A stretch of 19,655 bases of DNA from an uncultured Eubacteriales bacterium (GCA_900550505.1 URSI01000006.1:1-19655); one strand, 5' to 3'. Counted from the stretch's first letter, positions 7,836 through 16,391 are shown. A program made the numbers and translations. Notes: generated by a model not told the origin, from the letters alone.

Positions 7836-9893
7836 ATGGGCAGAACTCGTTTGATCATTGCCGTGATGCTGCTGATTATCTCGCTGCTGCTTGGTGCCTG
7901 TAATGAGCAGCCGGCAGATAACTCCGGCTCTGAGAGTGAGACACAGACCAGCGCGAAGGATCGCTTCATTGCCTTTTTGAGACTTTCGGCTGAGGCGGAC
8001 GACTTTTTGTCATTGCTTCCGGAGCAGGCACTGCAATCGATAGAGAGTATTACGGGGGCAGGGATATCAATTGACGTTGACAAATTGGCGGTTCAGGGAT
8101 ATGACCTGTTGGGTGACAAATCGCTCGGGCTTGATTTGAGTGCTGTTGGTTCGCACTCAGGTTCGGACGGTGCTGCTGATTTGGTGCTGTCGTACGGCGA
8201 TGAAGAACTGAAGGTCAGCGCCTTTATGGCAGAGGACGCTCTCTATATAGATCTGGGTGAATTGTATGATTCGCCTATACGCGTAGACCCTTCGTTGTTT
8301 GCCGGCGGGGAACTTCCACAGCTCGGGGGGATGCAGCAGTTCGATGTTGAGCAGATCGCATCTTTATCTGATATTATCGGAAAGTTTTTAAATCATATCA
8401 ACAATGCCGTAAAAGGGTTGGCTGACAGTTGCTTTACCTTGAGCAGCGGCAGTGCAAATGCAGGCGGCGTGACCGTAAGCGGGATTGTCACCTACACAGG
8501 CGCCCGGTTTCTGGAAGAGGAAATCACGGTGCGCTTCAAAGCGTCGCTGGAAAACGACGACGAGCTTGAAAGCCTGTGGACATCGACTTTCGGCGAAGGT
8601 TCGTGGGATGAGTTCGTGAACTCTCTGGATACATCAGATGACGGCGATGAAGCGAGTTCCGACGAAAGCTCAGACAGCGAGGATACGCAAGACGAAGGCA
8701 TTGAAATATCCATAAGTGAAAAAGACGGCATTCCGGTTTCCGTCACGGCAGAATTCGGAGCTAATCGTTTCGAATGGCATTCGCTTGACGGAGAGGGCGG
8801 CAGTTATTCCGGAATTGTGATCACATTGGAAGATGGAGGGGCACACTTTACAGTTTCGATGCCATCGGATAAATCTGCAATAACCGTTTCCGGCGGTATG
8901 ACTGACGGAGGCGTTGATATCTTTGGTCTTTCCTGTGAGCTGACGAGAAACGACCGTACTTATTCCGGCGATTTTGAGCTGAGCTTTTCTGATGAGAACG
9001 GTCCTGTATCCGCCGCTTCCTTGACCGTGGAAGCGACGGTCGGTGACGGGAACATTTCTCTTGAACTATCGGATATAGTTTTTGAGAACAGAGGAGCGGG
9101 CGAAGAAGCTGTTGCCGAGATACCGGCAGAACTTTCGCTGTATTTTGACTGGAAAGGCGAAACACCGTCGGCAGAGCTCTCGGTTTCCGTGGGTTTGCAG
9201 GGAGTGCTGGAACTTGACGCGACGTTCGCTTTGAGTCTGTTGGATGAAGAGTGCCCGGATATCAGCGCTCCCGATACGTGGGTATCTGCGGACGAAATTG
9301 ACCCGTTGGAACTTGCCGATGCTTTGTCTCGGAGCTGTCCGGAACTTTATTCATTGATCTCGTTGTTTTCCGATAACGGCAGCAGTGATCTCATACTTGT
9401 TGATGAGATAGGCGACTCTATCGAGCTGTACTCTGACGGTACTGCCGTGCTGTGCTTTAATTATGACGTTGTTAACGTTAACGGTGACAGGTACGACATA
9501 GAGTACGCGTGGGGTGGCGCGCAAAGTTTTGTGTGCAATGACAGCTATTATCTTGCCGATTATGACATCAATGTGGCGAATATCGATATTGACGGCGAGC
9601 CGTATGAATTTGGGTATGTGGAATACATGACGGATGACGGCGTGGTGTATAACGCATGGACATCGTGGGTGCATGAAGATGGTACCGAAATGATACAGGA
9701 GTTTTATTACTATCCCGATCTGGAAACGGGAGTGTTTGTCAATCATGCCTTGTACACTATAGAGGGCGATACGATAAGCTTCCTGTTTGCCAACGGAGAA
9801 ACTTCGGTGTTGGATTTTGAACTTGATTCGGTTAACGGTACTGCGGTAATAAACGGGGCGTATTATACGATAACGGATTCGTTTGCCGCATAG
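7836..9893 (+). CDS. Large acidic lipoprotein of unknown function
   Basis: A 685-residue lipoprotein. It has a short Arg-containing start, a hydrophobic core and a lipobox LLGAC with Cys22 as the lipidated residue, so it is anchored on the outer face of the membrane. The mature part is strongly acidic and rich in alternating beta-type sequence. Residues about 42-260 contain patches such as EDALYIDLGELYDSP that recall LolA/LppX-like lipoproteins, a weak resemblance only. An Asp/Ser/Glu-rich linker follows at about 265-290. The C-terminal 180 residues are Tyr/Asp-rich (for example WVHEDGTEMIQEFYYYP) and look like a separate beta domain that senses or binds something. No family is recognised. 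The start is supported by a GGGGAAA site 7 bases upstream. The phosphoesterase gene follows after 33 bases with no terminator, so the two are probably co-transcribed and co-localised. Confidence 0.78.
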   Translation: MGRTRLIIAVMLLIISLLLGACNEQPADNSGSESETQTSAKDRFIAFLRLSAEADDFLSLLPEQALQSIESITGAGISIDVDKLAVQGYDLLGDKSLGLDLSAVGSHSGSDGAADLVLSYGDEELKVSAFMAEDALYIDLGELYDSPIRVDPSLFAGGELPQLGGMQQFDVEQIASLSDIIGKFLNHINNAVKGLADSCFTLSSGSANAGGVTVSGIVTYTGARFLEEEITVRFKASLENDDELESLWTSTFGEGSWDEFVNSLDTSDDGDEASSDESSDSEDTQDEGIEISISEKDGIPVSVTAEFGANRFEWHSLDGEGGSYSGIVITLEDGGAHFTVSMPSDKSAITVSGGMTDGGVDIFGLSCELTRNDRTYSGDFELSFSDENGPVSAASLTVEATVGDGNISLELSDIVFENRGAGEEAVAEIPAELSLYFDWKGETPSAELSVSVGLQGVLELDATFALSLLDEECPDISAPDTWVSADEIDPLELADALSRSCPELYSLISLFSDNGSSDLILVDEIGDSIELYSDGTAVLCFNYDVVNVNGDRYDIEYAWGGAQSFVCNDSYYLADYDINVANIDIDGEPYEFGYVEYMTDDGVVYNAWTSWVHEDGTEMIQEFYYYPDLETGVFVNHALYTIEGDTISFLFANGETSVLDFELDSVNGTAVINGAYYTITDSFAA

Positions 9894-9926
9894 ATCGTAT
9901 CCTAAAGTATAGGAGGGGAGAATAAC

Positions 9927-12026
9927 ATGAAAAAATTAAGGGGTGTATTGGTATTGTTTCTGTGCGCCGTTATGCTTTTGAGCGGCTGTACTCAAAACGG
10001 TGACGAGTCAAAAGACGTTTCAGGCGTAAATTCATCGGAAACAAGTGTGCCCGAGCAAAAGGAGTTTGATACTGTGTTTCGTTTTATCGTAGCGTCTGAC
10101 ATACATGTCGGCAGCGCCTCGAGCACTGAGGCTTCGCGTCTCAAGTCGCTTTTTGAGGAGTCCTACGCGTATGCTTCTACGCAGAACTACAAAACCGTCG
10201 ACGCTTTCGTCGTTGTCGGTGACATGACAAACAGCGGAAGCCCGGCGGAGTATACGGCATTCAAATCGGTCATCGACGCTAACATCAAAGAAGAGACTAC
10301 CTTTATACCTGTAATGGGCAACCATGAGTTCTATGGCGGCTATGGCGAGGAAACCTATATGGAGTATATAGATCCTGAGCTCAACAAGCATGTTGTTGTA
10401 AAGGGCTATCACTTTATAGGACTGTCAACACATGGTGAAGGTCAGTATGATACCGAAAAGATCAAATGGTTGAATACTCAGCTTAAGGAAGCGGCAGAGG
10501 ATGATCCCGATAAGCCTATTATAACATTTCAGCACCACCACATCAAAGATACGGTGTATGTGAGCTCTGAGTGGTATACGGGTGATTCCTCAATACTGAA
10601 TGCTGCGTATTCGCAATACAGTCAGGTAATCAATTTCTCCGGTCACTCACATGGCCCGGTGAATAACCCGACTTCGGTATATCAGGACAAATATACGCTT
10701 TTCGGTACCGGCACACTTTCGTACTTTGAAATGACCAGCGGTATGACATATGGTACGATTCCGCCCAATGCGAACAATGCCGCCCAGTTCTACATAGTCG
10801 AGGTGAGCGACGAAAACGCGGTTCGTGTTCTCCCGTATAACCTTCTTACCGGTGATTTCTTCAAGGAACCTTCACAGAGCGGCAAGCAGCTCATATACTA
10901 CATTGACGATCTTAAGGACCGTTCCACATGGCTCTATACGGAGGAGGCACGCTCTTCCGATGAAGCCCCGTGCTTTGCCGATGATGCGGAGGTCGTTGTT
11001 TCGGACGTGACAACTCGTTCAATAAAGGTGTCGTTTCCGCAGGCAACTGACGACAGTTGTGTTTACTCGTATGATATAATCTGCACACCTGTGGACGGTG
11101 GAACGGCTTCGACATTCAAGTATTTCTCGGAGTACTACTTTGAGCCCATGCCGCAGAAACTCGAATTTGTTCTTTCCGGTCTCAAGGACGGAACTAAGTA
11201 CGATCTTTCCGTGGTGCCTGTCGACTGCTATGGAAACAAAGGCGAGGGTATAAGCGGCAGCTTTGAAACTCCCGAAGGTGAAAAGATCATATACACCTCC
11301 AAAAATCCCGTTAACTTCTCCGGTACGTTCACCAATTTTGACAGTGCTGAGACGTTGACTTCCTCCAGTGGTACGCCGGCATACGGTGGTGTGCTTGGCG
11401 GTGATGTGTTTGCAGGTGATTGGTCAAGCGGCACGAAAAATCCCGGTTCGTCGTTTGAGCTTGTCAGCGAGGGCGGTTATCAGAATTCGGCGGCTATTGC
11501 TGTCAGCTCCAACAATAAGGATAATCAGGGGCTCTATGTCTTTGCGACAGAAGAAAACGGCAACGCCACTATGTTCCCGGATGTGAATTATCTCAGGGTA
11601 TGGGTCGATTTCACAGGCGTTGATTTCAGAAAGGCCAATTTCGGTCTTATGTCTGAGACCGGTGCGCTCTTTACAACGGACGAATGTGACGGACGTGACG
11701 ACCTCGAGTTCTATTATTTGCCTGAGGGCTCCGAAGAGTGGCAGACGTTTACCCACGGTTCGGACGGTTGCTTCGGTACTGCCGAAGGCAGCAGCGTCAA
11801 GGACTTCAAAGGCTGGATGGCATTTCCGGTCAAAGATTTCATCTATCGTTCCAATACAGGCAGCGGAACTGAAGGAAGCGGCGTATCGTACCCTTATAAC
11901 AAAGTAGCAGGCGTATATATGTTCTGGGATTATGAAGATTCGATGACTGCCGGAGTTCCGTTCCTGATTGATGAGATACAGATAGTCGGGGATTACACTG
12001 AGTTCGTAGAATATGAGGCGGAGTAA
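9927..12026 (+). CDS. Lipoprotein metallophosphoesterase with fibronectin-type and C-terminal beta domains
   Basis: A 699-residue extracytoplasmic lipoprotein; lipobox LLSGC with Cys21 lipidated. Residues about 50-310 are a calcineurin-like phosphoesterase with a full set of metal ligands: SDIH (Asp58, His60), GDM (Asp99), GNHE (Asn132, His133), a histidine run at 203-205 and GHSH (His240, His242). It should hydrolyse a phosphate ester or diester outside the cell; the substrate is unknown. Residues about 355-450 look like a fibronectin type III domain, and about 460-695 a galactose-binding-like beta-sandwich (FATEENGNA ... YLRVWVDFTG), suggesting attachment to polysaccharide. It is preceded by a strong AGGAGGGGAG ribosome binding site and lies 33 bases behind the acidic lipoprotein gene. 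A bidirectional terminator follows. Confidence 0.88.
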   Translation: MKKLRGVLVLFLCAVMLLSGCTQNGDESKDVSGVNSSETSVPEQKEFDTVFRFIVASDIHVGSASSTEASRLKSLFEESYAYASTQNYKTVDAFVVVGDMTNSGSPAEYTAFKSVIDANIKEETTFIPVMGNHEFYGGYGEETYMEYIDPELNKHVVVKGYHFIGLSTHGEGQYDTEKIKWLNTQLKEAAEDDPDKPIITFQHHHIKDTVYVSSEWYTGDSSILNAAYSQYSQVINFSGHSHGPVNNPTSVYQDKYTLFGTGTLSYFEMTSGMTYGTIPPNANNAAQFYIVEVSDENAVRVLPYNLLTGDFFKEPSQSGKQLIYYIDDLKDRSTWLYTEEARSSDEAPCFADDAEVVVSDVTTRSIKVSFPQATDDSCVYSYDIICTPVDGGTASTFKYFSEYYFEPMPQKLEFVLSGLKDGTKYDLSVVPVDCYGNKGEGISGSFETPEGEKIIYTSKNPVNFSGTFTNFDSAETLTSSSGTPAYGGVLGGDVFAGDWSSGTKNPGSSFELVSEGGYQNSAAIAVSSNNKDNQGLYVFATEENGNATMFPDVNYLRVWVDFTGVDFRKANFGLMSETGALFTTDECDGRDDLEFYYLPEGSEEWQTFTHGSDGCFGTAEGSSVKDFKGWMAFPVKDFIYRSNTGSGTEGSGVSYPYNKVAGVYMFWDYEDSMTAGVPFLIDEIQIVGDYTEFVEYEAE

Positions 12027-12083
12027 AGGCTGCCTCATCTGCTGCGGCTTGACCTGACGACTTCCGGTTGATCTGCTGATAAA

Positions 12084-12126
12084 AAATATCGGTCCGTCAC
12101 AGACCGTGGCGGACCGTAATTTTTAT
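12084..12126. terminator. Bidirectional terminator between convergent genes
   Basis: An 11-bp stem (12090-12100 with 12106-12116, one G-T wobble) has a 5-base loop. It is flanked by ATTTTT on the plus side and, reading the minus strand, by ATATTTTTT. It serves both the phosphoesterase gene and the peptidase gene that stops at 12274. The remaining bases of this 247-bp gap show nothing recognisable. Confidence 0.78.
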
Positions 12127-12273
12127 ATGTGCTTTGCGGAAATAAAAGGGAACTCCGATGACTTCAGTGCGTCGATTTGGTATGATTCAGTTTCTCGCTA
12201 TCAGTATGACCACGGGCAGAGGAATGCCTGTGGAGGTATTATGCTGTCATGCCGATACGGATATTTTGCGGAA

Positions 12274-12918
12274 TTATGCAGAAGTAGTCTTTTTTCCCTT
12301 GCGGAATATCCCGAGAAAAAGATGTGACGCGACATAAAGCATCAGCCCGACGGTCTGAAATATCAGATCAGGCTGCTTTACCGGTGTAAAATACTCTTTG
12401 TCGTCGCTTATGTACTCACCGATATACTTTTTGTAGCTGCCTTCATAAACCACATATTCTTTTAGTCTTTTTTCAAGGTCATGTATCACACAAGTGTTTT
12501 CATCTCCGATCATCGAAGATGAAAATTCCACGCATGTGTAACAATCCTGCATGTGCAGCCGCAAGCGAAACACGGAAGTGAGTGCGGAAATATAGTTATA
12601 ATATGTTACGTCGGGTGAATTGCGGTAACGGGATATTGTATCTGAGGCAAGTCTAAATGTCTTTTCGTCGACCGGGACTTTACATATCTTTATTGTGATA
12701 TCCTGCCCTTCGTCCAGATATCTTCCCGGCTTTTCGGTTATAAAGCCCGAAATAAACGGAGCGTTTTTGTGACGCCTGGCAAATGAGTACATCTTCTTCA
12801 GACTTGGATCAACTGCGACGGAAGTATGGTTGTAAAAATTGCGTGTCATTACCCGTATGAATTTCGCAACTCCGGAATTTGTGCTGGAAAAGACGACATA
12901 TAAATAGCAAGGTTCCAT
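12274..12918 (-). CDS. Permuted papain-like (YiiX/NlpC-P60-type) cysteine peptidase or amidase, probable
   Basis: A 214-residue protein that resembles a clostridial family of circularly permuted papain-fold hydrolases. The catalytic His comes first (YNHTSVAV, His31) and the nucleophile later (CYTCVEF, Cys129 most likely, Cys126 alternatively), the reverse of ordinary NlpC/P60 order. Between them are conserved patches such as MYSFARRHKNAPFISGF. The C-terminus has a hydrophobic helix (about residues 186-205) followed by a basic tail, so it may be membrane-associated; there is no N-terminal signal peptide. Related permuted enzymes act on lipids, peptides or amides; the substrate here is unknown. 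Start: the triplet before ATG 12918 is a stop, and GGAG lies 11 bases upstream. It has its own promoter at 12952-12980. Confidence 0.72.
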   Translation of the reverse strand: MEPCYLYVVFSSTNSGVAKFIRVMTRNFYNHTSVAVDPSLKKMYSFARRHKNAPFISGFITEKPGRYLDEGQDITIKICKVPVDEKTFRLASDTISRYRNSPDVTYYNYISALTSVFRLRLHMQDCYTCVEFSSSMIGDENTCVIHDLEKRLKEYVVYEGSYKKYIGEYISDDKEYFTPVKQPDLIFQTVGLMLYVASHLFLGIFRKGKKTTSA

Positions 12919-12951
12919 TCAGTCAACATCTCCACACGTATTATCCCGTAT

Positions 12952-12980
12952 AATATACACCTTTTCACACAGCTTGTCAA
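12952..12980 (-). promoter_or_regulatory. Sigma-A promoter of the peptidase gene
   Basis: On the minus strand, TTGACA (12980-12975), a 17-base spacer and TATATT (12957-12952). This gives a leader of about 27 nt before the ATG at 12918. Confidence 0.7.
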
Positions 12981-13103
12981 GACTTCACACAGTGCGGATA
13001 TAATGCCCGGTATTAAAGGTACTTTCGAGAAGATTATTGACGGCGCGTTCGAATGGTTGTATGCAGCTGATGTAAAAACTGTGACAACAATGTGATCAAT
13101 TGG

Positions 13104-13132
13104 TTGACATACTGTAAAGTATCGGTTATAAT
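13104..13132 (+). promoter_or_regulatory. Full-consensus sigma-A promoter of the GHL10-type gene
   Basis: TTGACA (13104-13109), exactly 17 bases and TATAAT (13127-13132), all twelve consensus positions matched. The transcript would start near 13139, only about 14 nt before the GTG start at 13153. ATACT...AGTAT (13109-13122) forms an inverted repeat across the -35 edge and spacer, a possible operator. Confidence 0.85.
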
Positions 13133-13152
13133 GAACCGAAGGGGTGAGAATC

Positions 13153-15594
13153 GTGCGGAAATCGTTGTGCGTGTTTTGTACTGTGCTGGCTCTGGTTTTG
13201 GCTTTTTCCGTTTGTGACCGGATAATTGTGTCCGCCGCCCCCGGTCTTTCTGAGCTTGTCGTTCAGTCGCTTGATGAGATGCCGCCGGGGAATGGGGTGT
13301 CGGTACTCACATATGGCTCCTTTGAACCGGCAGATAACACCATTGCCGCTGTTGTTGATTCCGGGTGTGCTGTTGTGAGCGTCGGGAAGGAAGCGGCGGC
13401 TGTGCCGGACGGCGGTTTCATAATTGTCGCCGACGGTACCAGGCGTACGATGTTGATCCGCTTTGCAAAAGAGGGTGACACGGTAGTGTTTGACAAATAC
13501 GGTATGCGTGTCGTAAAAATTGATGAGTCATTCGGGCGTATGTATACCGCGGATATAGGCTTTGACGGTGTCAACACCGTCAGAAGCGATAATACCATCA
13601 TTATATATCGTGACAAATACAGTACGGGGACGAATATATGGGGCGTGGAGGCTGTGGTGGACGCTGATGGAAGAGTTATCTCCGTCGGCGGAAACGATAG
13701 CATTATTCCGCAGGGAGGATTTGTGATATCGGCTGTCGGGGATAAGCGCGAGCAGCTACGTGATGTGTGCCGCGTTGGGATGCTTGCTGTAATTGACGAG
13801 AACAAAGGCATCGTTGACTTGGTATATGATGTTTCTGCAGAGATCAGCCGTATGGAAACGATGCTGAATGAACGTTCGGCAGAGTTTCAGCTCGCCAAAA
13901 GAGAGTACAGAATCTTTGATGAAGAAACTGCCCTGAGTCTGCTCGGAGAACTGGAACGGACCCTTAACGCGGCCAAAAAAGCCGGCAGCGAAAAGTCTGT
14001 ATTTGCAAGAAAGCTTGAGTTTGAATCTCTTTGTTCCGCGCTGGACAATTCGATGACTGAGAGCCCGGCTGTGGAAATGCGCGCCTTGTGGCTGAGACCG
14101 ACGGACAAAACACGTGAATCAGTTGCCCAAACTGTGGCTTCGATTGCTCAAATGGGATTCAATACCATATGTATTGAGATACTATACGATAATACCGTTA
14201 TAATGCCGATGGCGGAAGACAGCCTTCTGGAGCAGAATCCTTTATTCGACGGATTTGACGTGCTGAAGGCGTATTGCGACGAATGTCGCGGCAGAGGCAT
14301 TGAACTTCACGCGTGGATGTCAGTGTATCGGGTCGGGCACGATGCCAGCGGGAACCCTTCTGCCGGCGTCGCCGTCAAAAAGCCTGAGTGGAGGATCATA
14401 TCAAAGGACGGTGCAGACTACGTTGAAAACGAATTCGGCAGGAGCCATTTTCTCAACCCGGCTTTGCCGGAGGTAAAAGAGTTTTTGCTTTCGGTGTACG
14501 AGTATATACTGACCACATACCCCATAAACGGGCTTCAGCTCGACTACATAAGATATCCTGAGAACAGCGGCAACGATTATGGGTACGACGAGTACACCTG
14601 TTCTCTTTACATCGCTCAGACGGGCGTCGATCCGATGACCGTTTCCAAAGGCGACAGCAATTGGTCGGACTGGTGTGCTTTCCGGGCAGGGTTCGTTACG
14701 GAGATGGTAAGGTCCGTCAGTGAGCTCGTTGACAGAGTCAGACCGGATGTGTATCTTACTTGCGATGTCAGACCTGATTTTGACAATGCACCGACGGCGG
14801 CTATGCAGGATACTGAAACATGGGTAAATGAAGGACTGATTGACGGGATATTTCCTATGGCATACGGGGAAGATGCAGCGGAGAGATATACCGGAAGTGC
14901 GGTCGCAGCTGCTGGCGACGGGTCATTCGTTGTCGTGGGTTTGTCGGATTACGGTATCGGGATATTCAAAAAACAGATATTGCAGACGCGCGAAGGCGGT
15001 GCCGACGGCGTGGCGTTTTTCTCATATTCTCAGTACATATCGGGCGGATACGCCGAGCCGATCTCGGAGACTTTGTTCGCTGAGGCTTCACTGTCTCCGA
15101 CATACGACGCAAGGCGCGCGGCAGCAGCGCAGCTGATCCATGCCGCAAAACGGCTGGGAGTTATCATGGCTTCGGGCGGGTTTGGTGACGCCGGGGAGCT
15201 GTCTGCCGCTTTGTCACAAAGCTCCCTCGCGCTGGCGGATACCTTGAGCGACCGTACTCTTTCTCAGTGTGAGAACGACTTTGGAAAACTAAGGGAGACG
15301 GTAGGGCTTCTCTTGGCGGAGCTTGAATCCGCCGGGTCGGCATACAGAGCCGTTAAGGAAGATTACCGCAAGGTTTTCAGGATATTCGATATGAGCAGAG
15401 ACGTTGAAAAGGCGTCGTATTTCGCTGACGATATGATTATCGTGAGCGGAATTGAAAGCTGCGATGATACGGAACCGGCATCAGGTCATACTGAGGTGTT
15501 GATTGCGGCTGTTATTGCCGGGGTGCTTGCGGCATTTGCAGGGGCAGTGCTTTACCGGAGAAAGCACGCCGGTTCACATGGAGCTGCAAAGTGA
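13153..15594 (+). CDS. Membrane-anchored GHL10-type glycosidase-like protein
   Basis: An 813-residue extracytoplasmic protein. Signal sequence at residues about 1-27; then two related beta segments (PDGGFIIVADG near 85 and IPQGGFVISAVG near 185) of the kind found before family-10-like glycosidase domains; a charged coiled-coil-like stretch at about 220-300; and a GHL10 (YngK-type) TIM-barrel domain at about 308-640. The barrel has EMRALWLRP at its first strand, GLQLDYIRYP with the conserved Asp, and FPMAYGE at a later strand. A second helical region and a C-terminal transmembrane helix (AAVIAGVLAAFAGAVLY) with a basic tail anchor it. GHL10 proteins are thought to cleave glycans, possibly peptidoglycan-like; the substrate is unproven. 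Start: GTG at 13153 has GGGGTGA 5 bases upstream. The GTG at 13144 would leave only about five bases of leader and has no binding site. Confidence 0.83.
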   Translation: MRKSLCVFCTVLALVLAFSVCDRIIVSAAPGLSELVVQSLDEMPPGNGVSVLTYGSFEPADNTIAAVVDSGCAVVSVGKEAAAVPDGGFIIVADGTRRTMLIRFAKEGDTVVFDKYGMRVVKIDESFGRMYTADIGFDGVNTVRSDNTIIIYRDKYSTGTNIWGVEAVVDADGRVISVGGNDSIIPQGGFVISAVGDKREQLRDVCRVGMLAVIDENKGIVDLVYDVSAEISRMETMLNERSAEFQLAKREYRIFDEETALSLLGELERTLNAAKKAGSEKSVFARKLEFESLCSALDNSMTESPAVEMRALWLRPTDKTRESVAQTVASIAQMGFNTICIEILYDNTVIMPMAEDSLLEQNPLFDGFDVLKAYCDECRGRGIELHAWMSVYRVGHDASGNPSAGVAVKKPEWRIISKDGADYVENEFGRSHFLNPALPEVKEFLLSVYEYILTTYPINGLQLDYIRYPENSGNDYGYDEYTCSLYIAQTGVDPMTVSKGDSNWSDWCAFRAGFVTEMVRSVSELVDRVRPDVYLTCDVRPDFDNAPTAAMQDTETWVNEGLIDGIFPMAYGEDAAERYTGSAVAAAGDGSFVVVGLSDYGIGIFKKQILQTREGGADGVAFFSYSQYISGGYAEPISETLFAEASLSPTYDARRAAAAQLIHAAKRLGVIMASGGFGDAGELSAALSQSSLALADTLSDRTLSQCENDFGKLRETVGLLLAELESAGSAYRAVKEDYRKVFRIFDMSRDVEKASYFADDMIIVSGIESCDDTEPASGHTEVLIAAVIAGVLAAFAGAVLYRRKHAGSHGAAK

Positions 15595-15628
15595 GTCCGT
15601 ATGTGAGAATTTCGGAATTTATATTTCA

Positions 15629-15657
15629 TTCATATCCGCCAAAGGGCGCTATATAAA
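15629..15657 (+). promoter_or_regulatory. Possible promoter of the four-helix membrane protein gene
   Basis: TTCATA (15629-15634), a 17-base spacer and TATAAA (15652-15657). The -35 matches 4 of 6 and the -10 matches 5 of 6. Read-through from the upstream gene is also possible because no terminator is seen between them. Confidence 0.38.
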
Positions 15658-15675
15658 CTTGAAAGGAACAAGATA

Positions 15676-16296
15676 ATGAACAATTCGATCGCGCAATCAC
15701 CCATAGTTAAGTTTACCCGCAGGACAAACGCCGCCAGAAGTACGATGCTTTTGTTGGTCGTATTGTCCGTGGTCAACGTTGCCATGCTGACATTTGGCGG
15801 CGGGAGCTATTTTTTGTTTTCTTTGTCGTCTACATATCTTTTTACGATTTTCGGCGTGGCAAATGATCTTGTGGCAGAGGCGCTGATCGCGTCGGCTGTC
15901 GTAATCGCCATAGTGACTGCGTCGGTACTCCTCTCTAAAAAACACCCTGTTTTTTGTATCGTTAATCTCGTGCTTATACTTCTTGATTGGATATCGTTGA
16001 TAATACTATGTGTTTTGGGTGATCCGCTCGAAATGTTGTTTGATATAGTTGTCAAAGTCATCGTTACCGTACAGTTGATACTTGCGATCCCGGCGGCGTT
16101 CAAACTGAAAAAATATAGTCCTGAGGAAATACAAGCCGGACTCGGATGTGCCGTTCAGCTACCCGTTTCGGAAGCCGGAGCGGCCGGCGGCATATCGGCT
16201 GACGATTCCGTTGAAAATGGAACGGATGCCGTAACAGCAGACGATACAAACGGTTCGGAAGAGGCGCAGGAGACAGAAGAGATCGAGACGAAATAG
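15676..16296 (+). CDS. Four-helix membrane protein with acidic C-terminal tail, unknown function
   Basis: A 206-residue protein with four hydrophobic segments (about residues 22-42, 63-85, 91-113, 120-143), a KLKKY basic boundary after the last one, and a tail of about 55 residues rich in Glu, Asp, Thr and Ala. The basic N-terminus (KFTRRTNAARS) and the basic flank after helix 4 suggest that both ends, including the acidic tail, are cytoplasmic. I recognise no family. An AAAGGAA ribosome binding site 7 bases upstream supports the start. It lies 81 bases after the GHL10-type gene on the same strand; there is no clear terminator before the PerR-like gene, which has its own promoter. Confidence 0.72.
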   Translation: MNNSIAQSPIVKFTRRTNAARSTMLLLVVLSVVNVAMLTFGGGSYFLFSLSSTYLFTIFGVANDLVAEALIASAVVIAIVTASVLLSKKHPVFCIVNLVLILLDWISLIILCVLGDPLEMLFDIVVKVIVTVQLILAIPAAFKLKKYSPEEIQAGLGCAVQLPVSEAGAAGGISADDSVENGTDAVTADDTNGSEEAQETEEIETK

Positions 16297-16326
16297 TGAG
16301 ATTTTTGTGAAAAAATAAAAATGCTC

Positions 16327-16354
16327 TTGACAAGGATAAATTATTGATTATAAT
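16327..16354 (+). promoter_or_regulatory. Sigma-A promoter of the PerR-like/rubrerythrin locus
   Basis: TTGACA (16327-16332), a 16-base spacer and TATAAT (16349-16354), both hexamers consensus. The start near 16361 gives a leader of about 30 nt before the ATG at 16392. Confidence 0.8.
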
Positions 16355-16376
16355 TACTATCAGTAATCATTCTCAA
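16345..16376. promoter_or_regulatory. Fur/PerR-like operator overlapping the -10
   Basis: TGATTATAATTACTA (16345-16359) matches 11 of 14 scored positions of the 7-1-7 Fur-family consensus TGATAATnATTATCA. TGATTA (16345-16350) and TAATCA (16364-16369) form an inverted repeat around it. A second, weaker overlapping match lies on the other strand up to about 16376. The position over the -10 and start site suits repression, most likely by the PerR-like protein encoded next (autoregulation). Confidence 0.6.
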
Positions 16377-16391
16377 TAAGGAATTTGCTGT

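Noticed and set aside
12106..12327. Plus-strand open frame of 73 codons
   Set aside because: It begins inside the terminator hairpin, overlaps the end of the well-supported peptidase gene on the other strand, and has no ribosome binding site.
12976..13004. TATAAT at 12999-13004 as an additional plus-strand promoter
   Set aside because: There is no acceptable -35 hexamer 16-18 bases upstream.
16297..16326. A/T-rich stretch after the four-helix protein as a terminator
   Set aside because: Only a weak A-T stem (ATTTTT/AAAAAT) without GC pairs.
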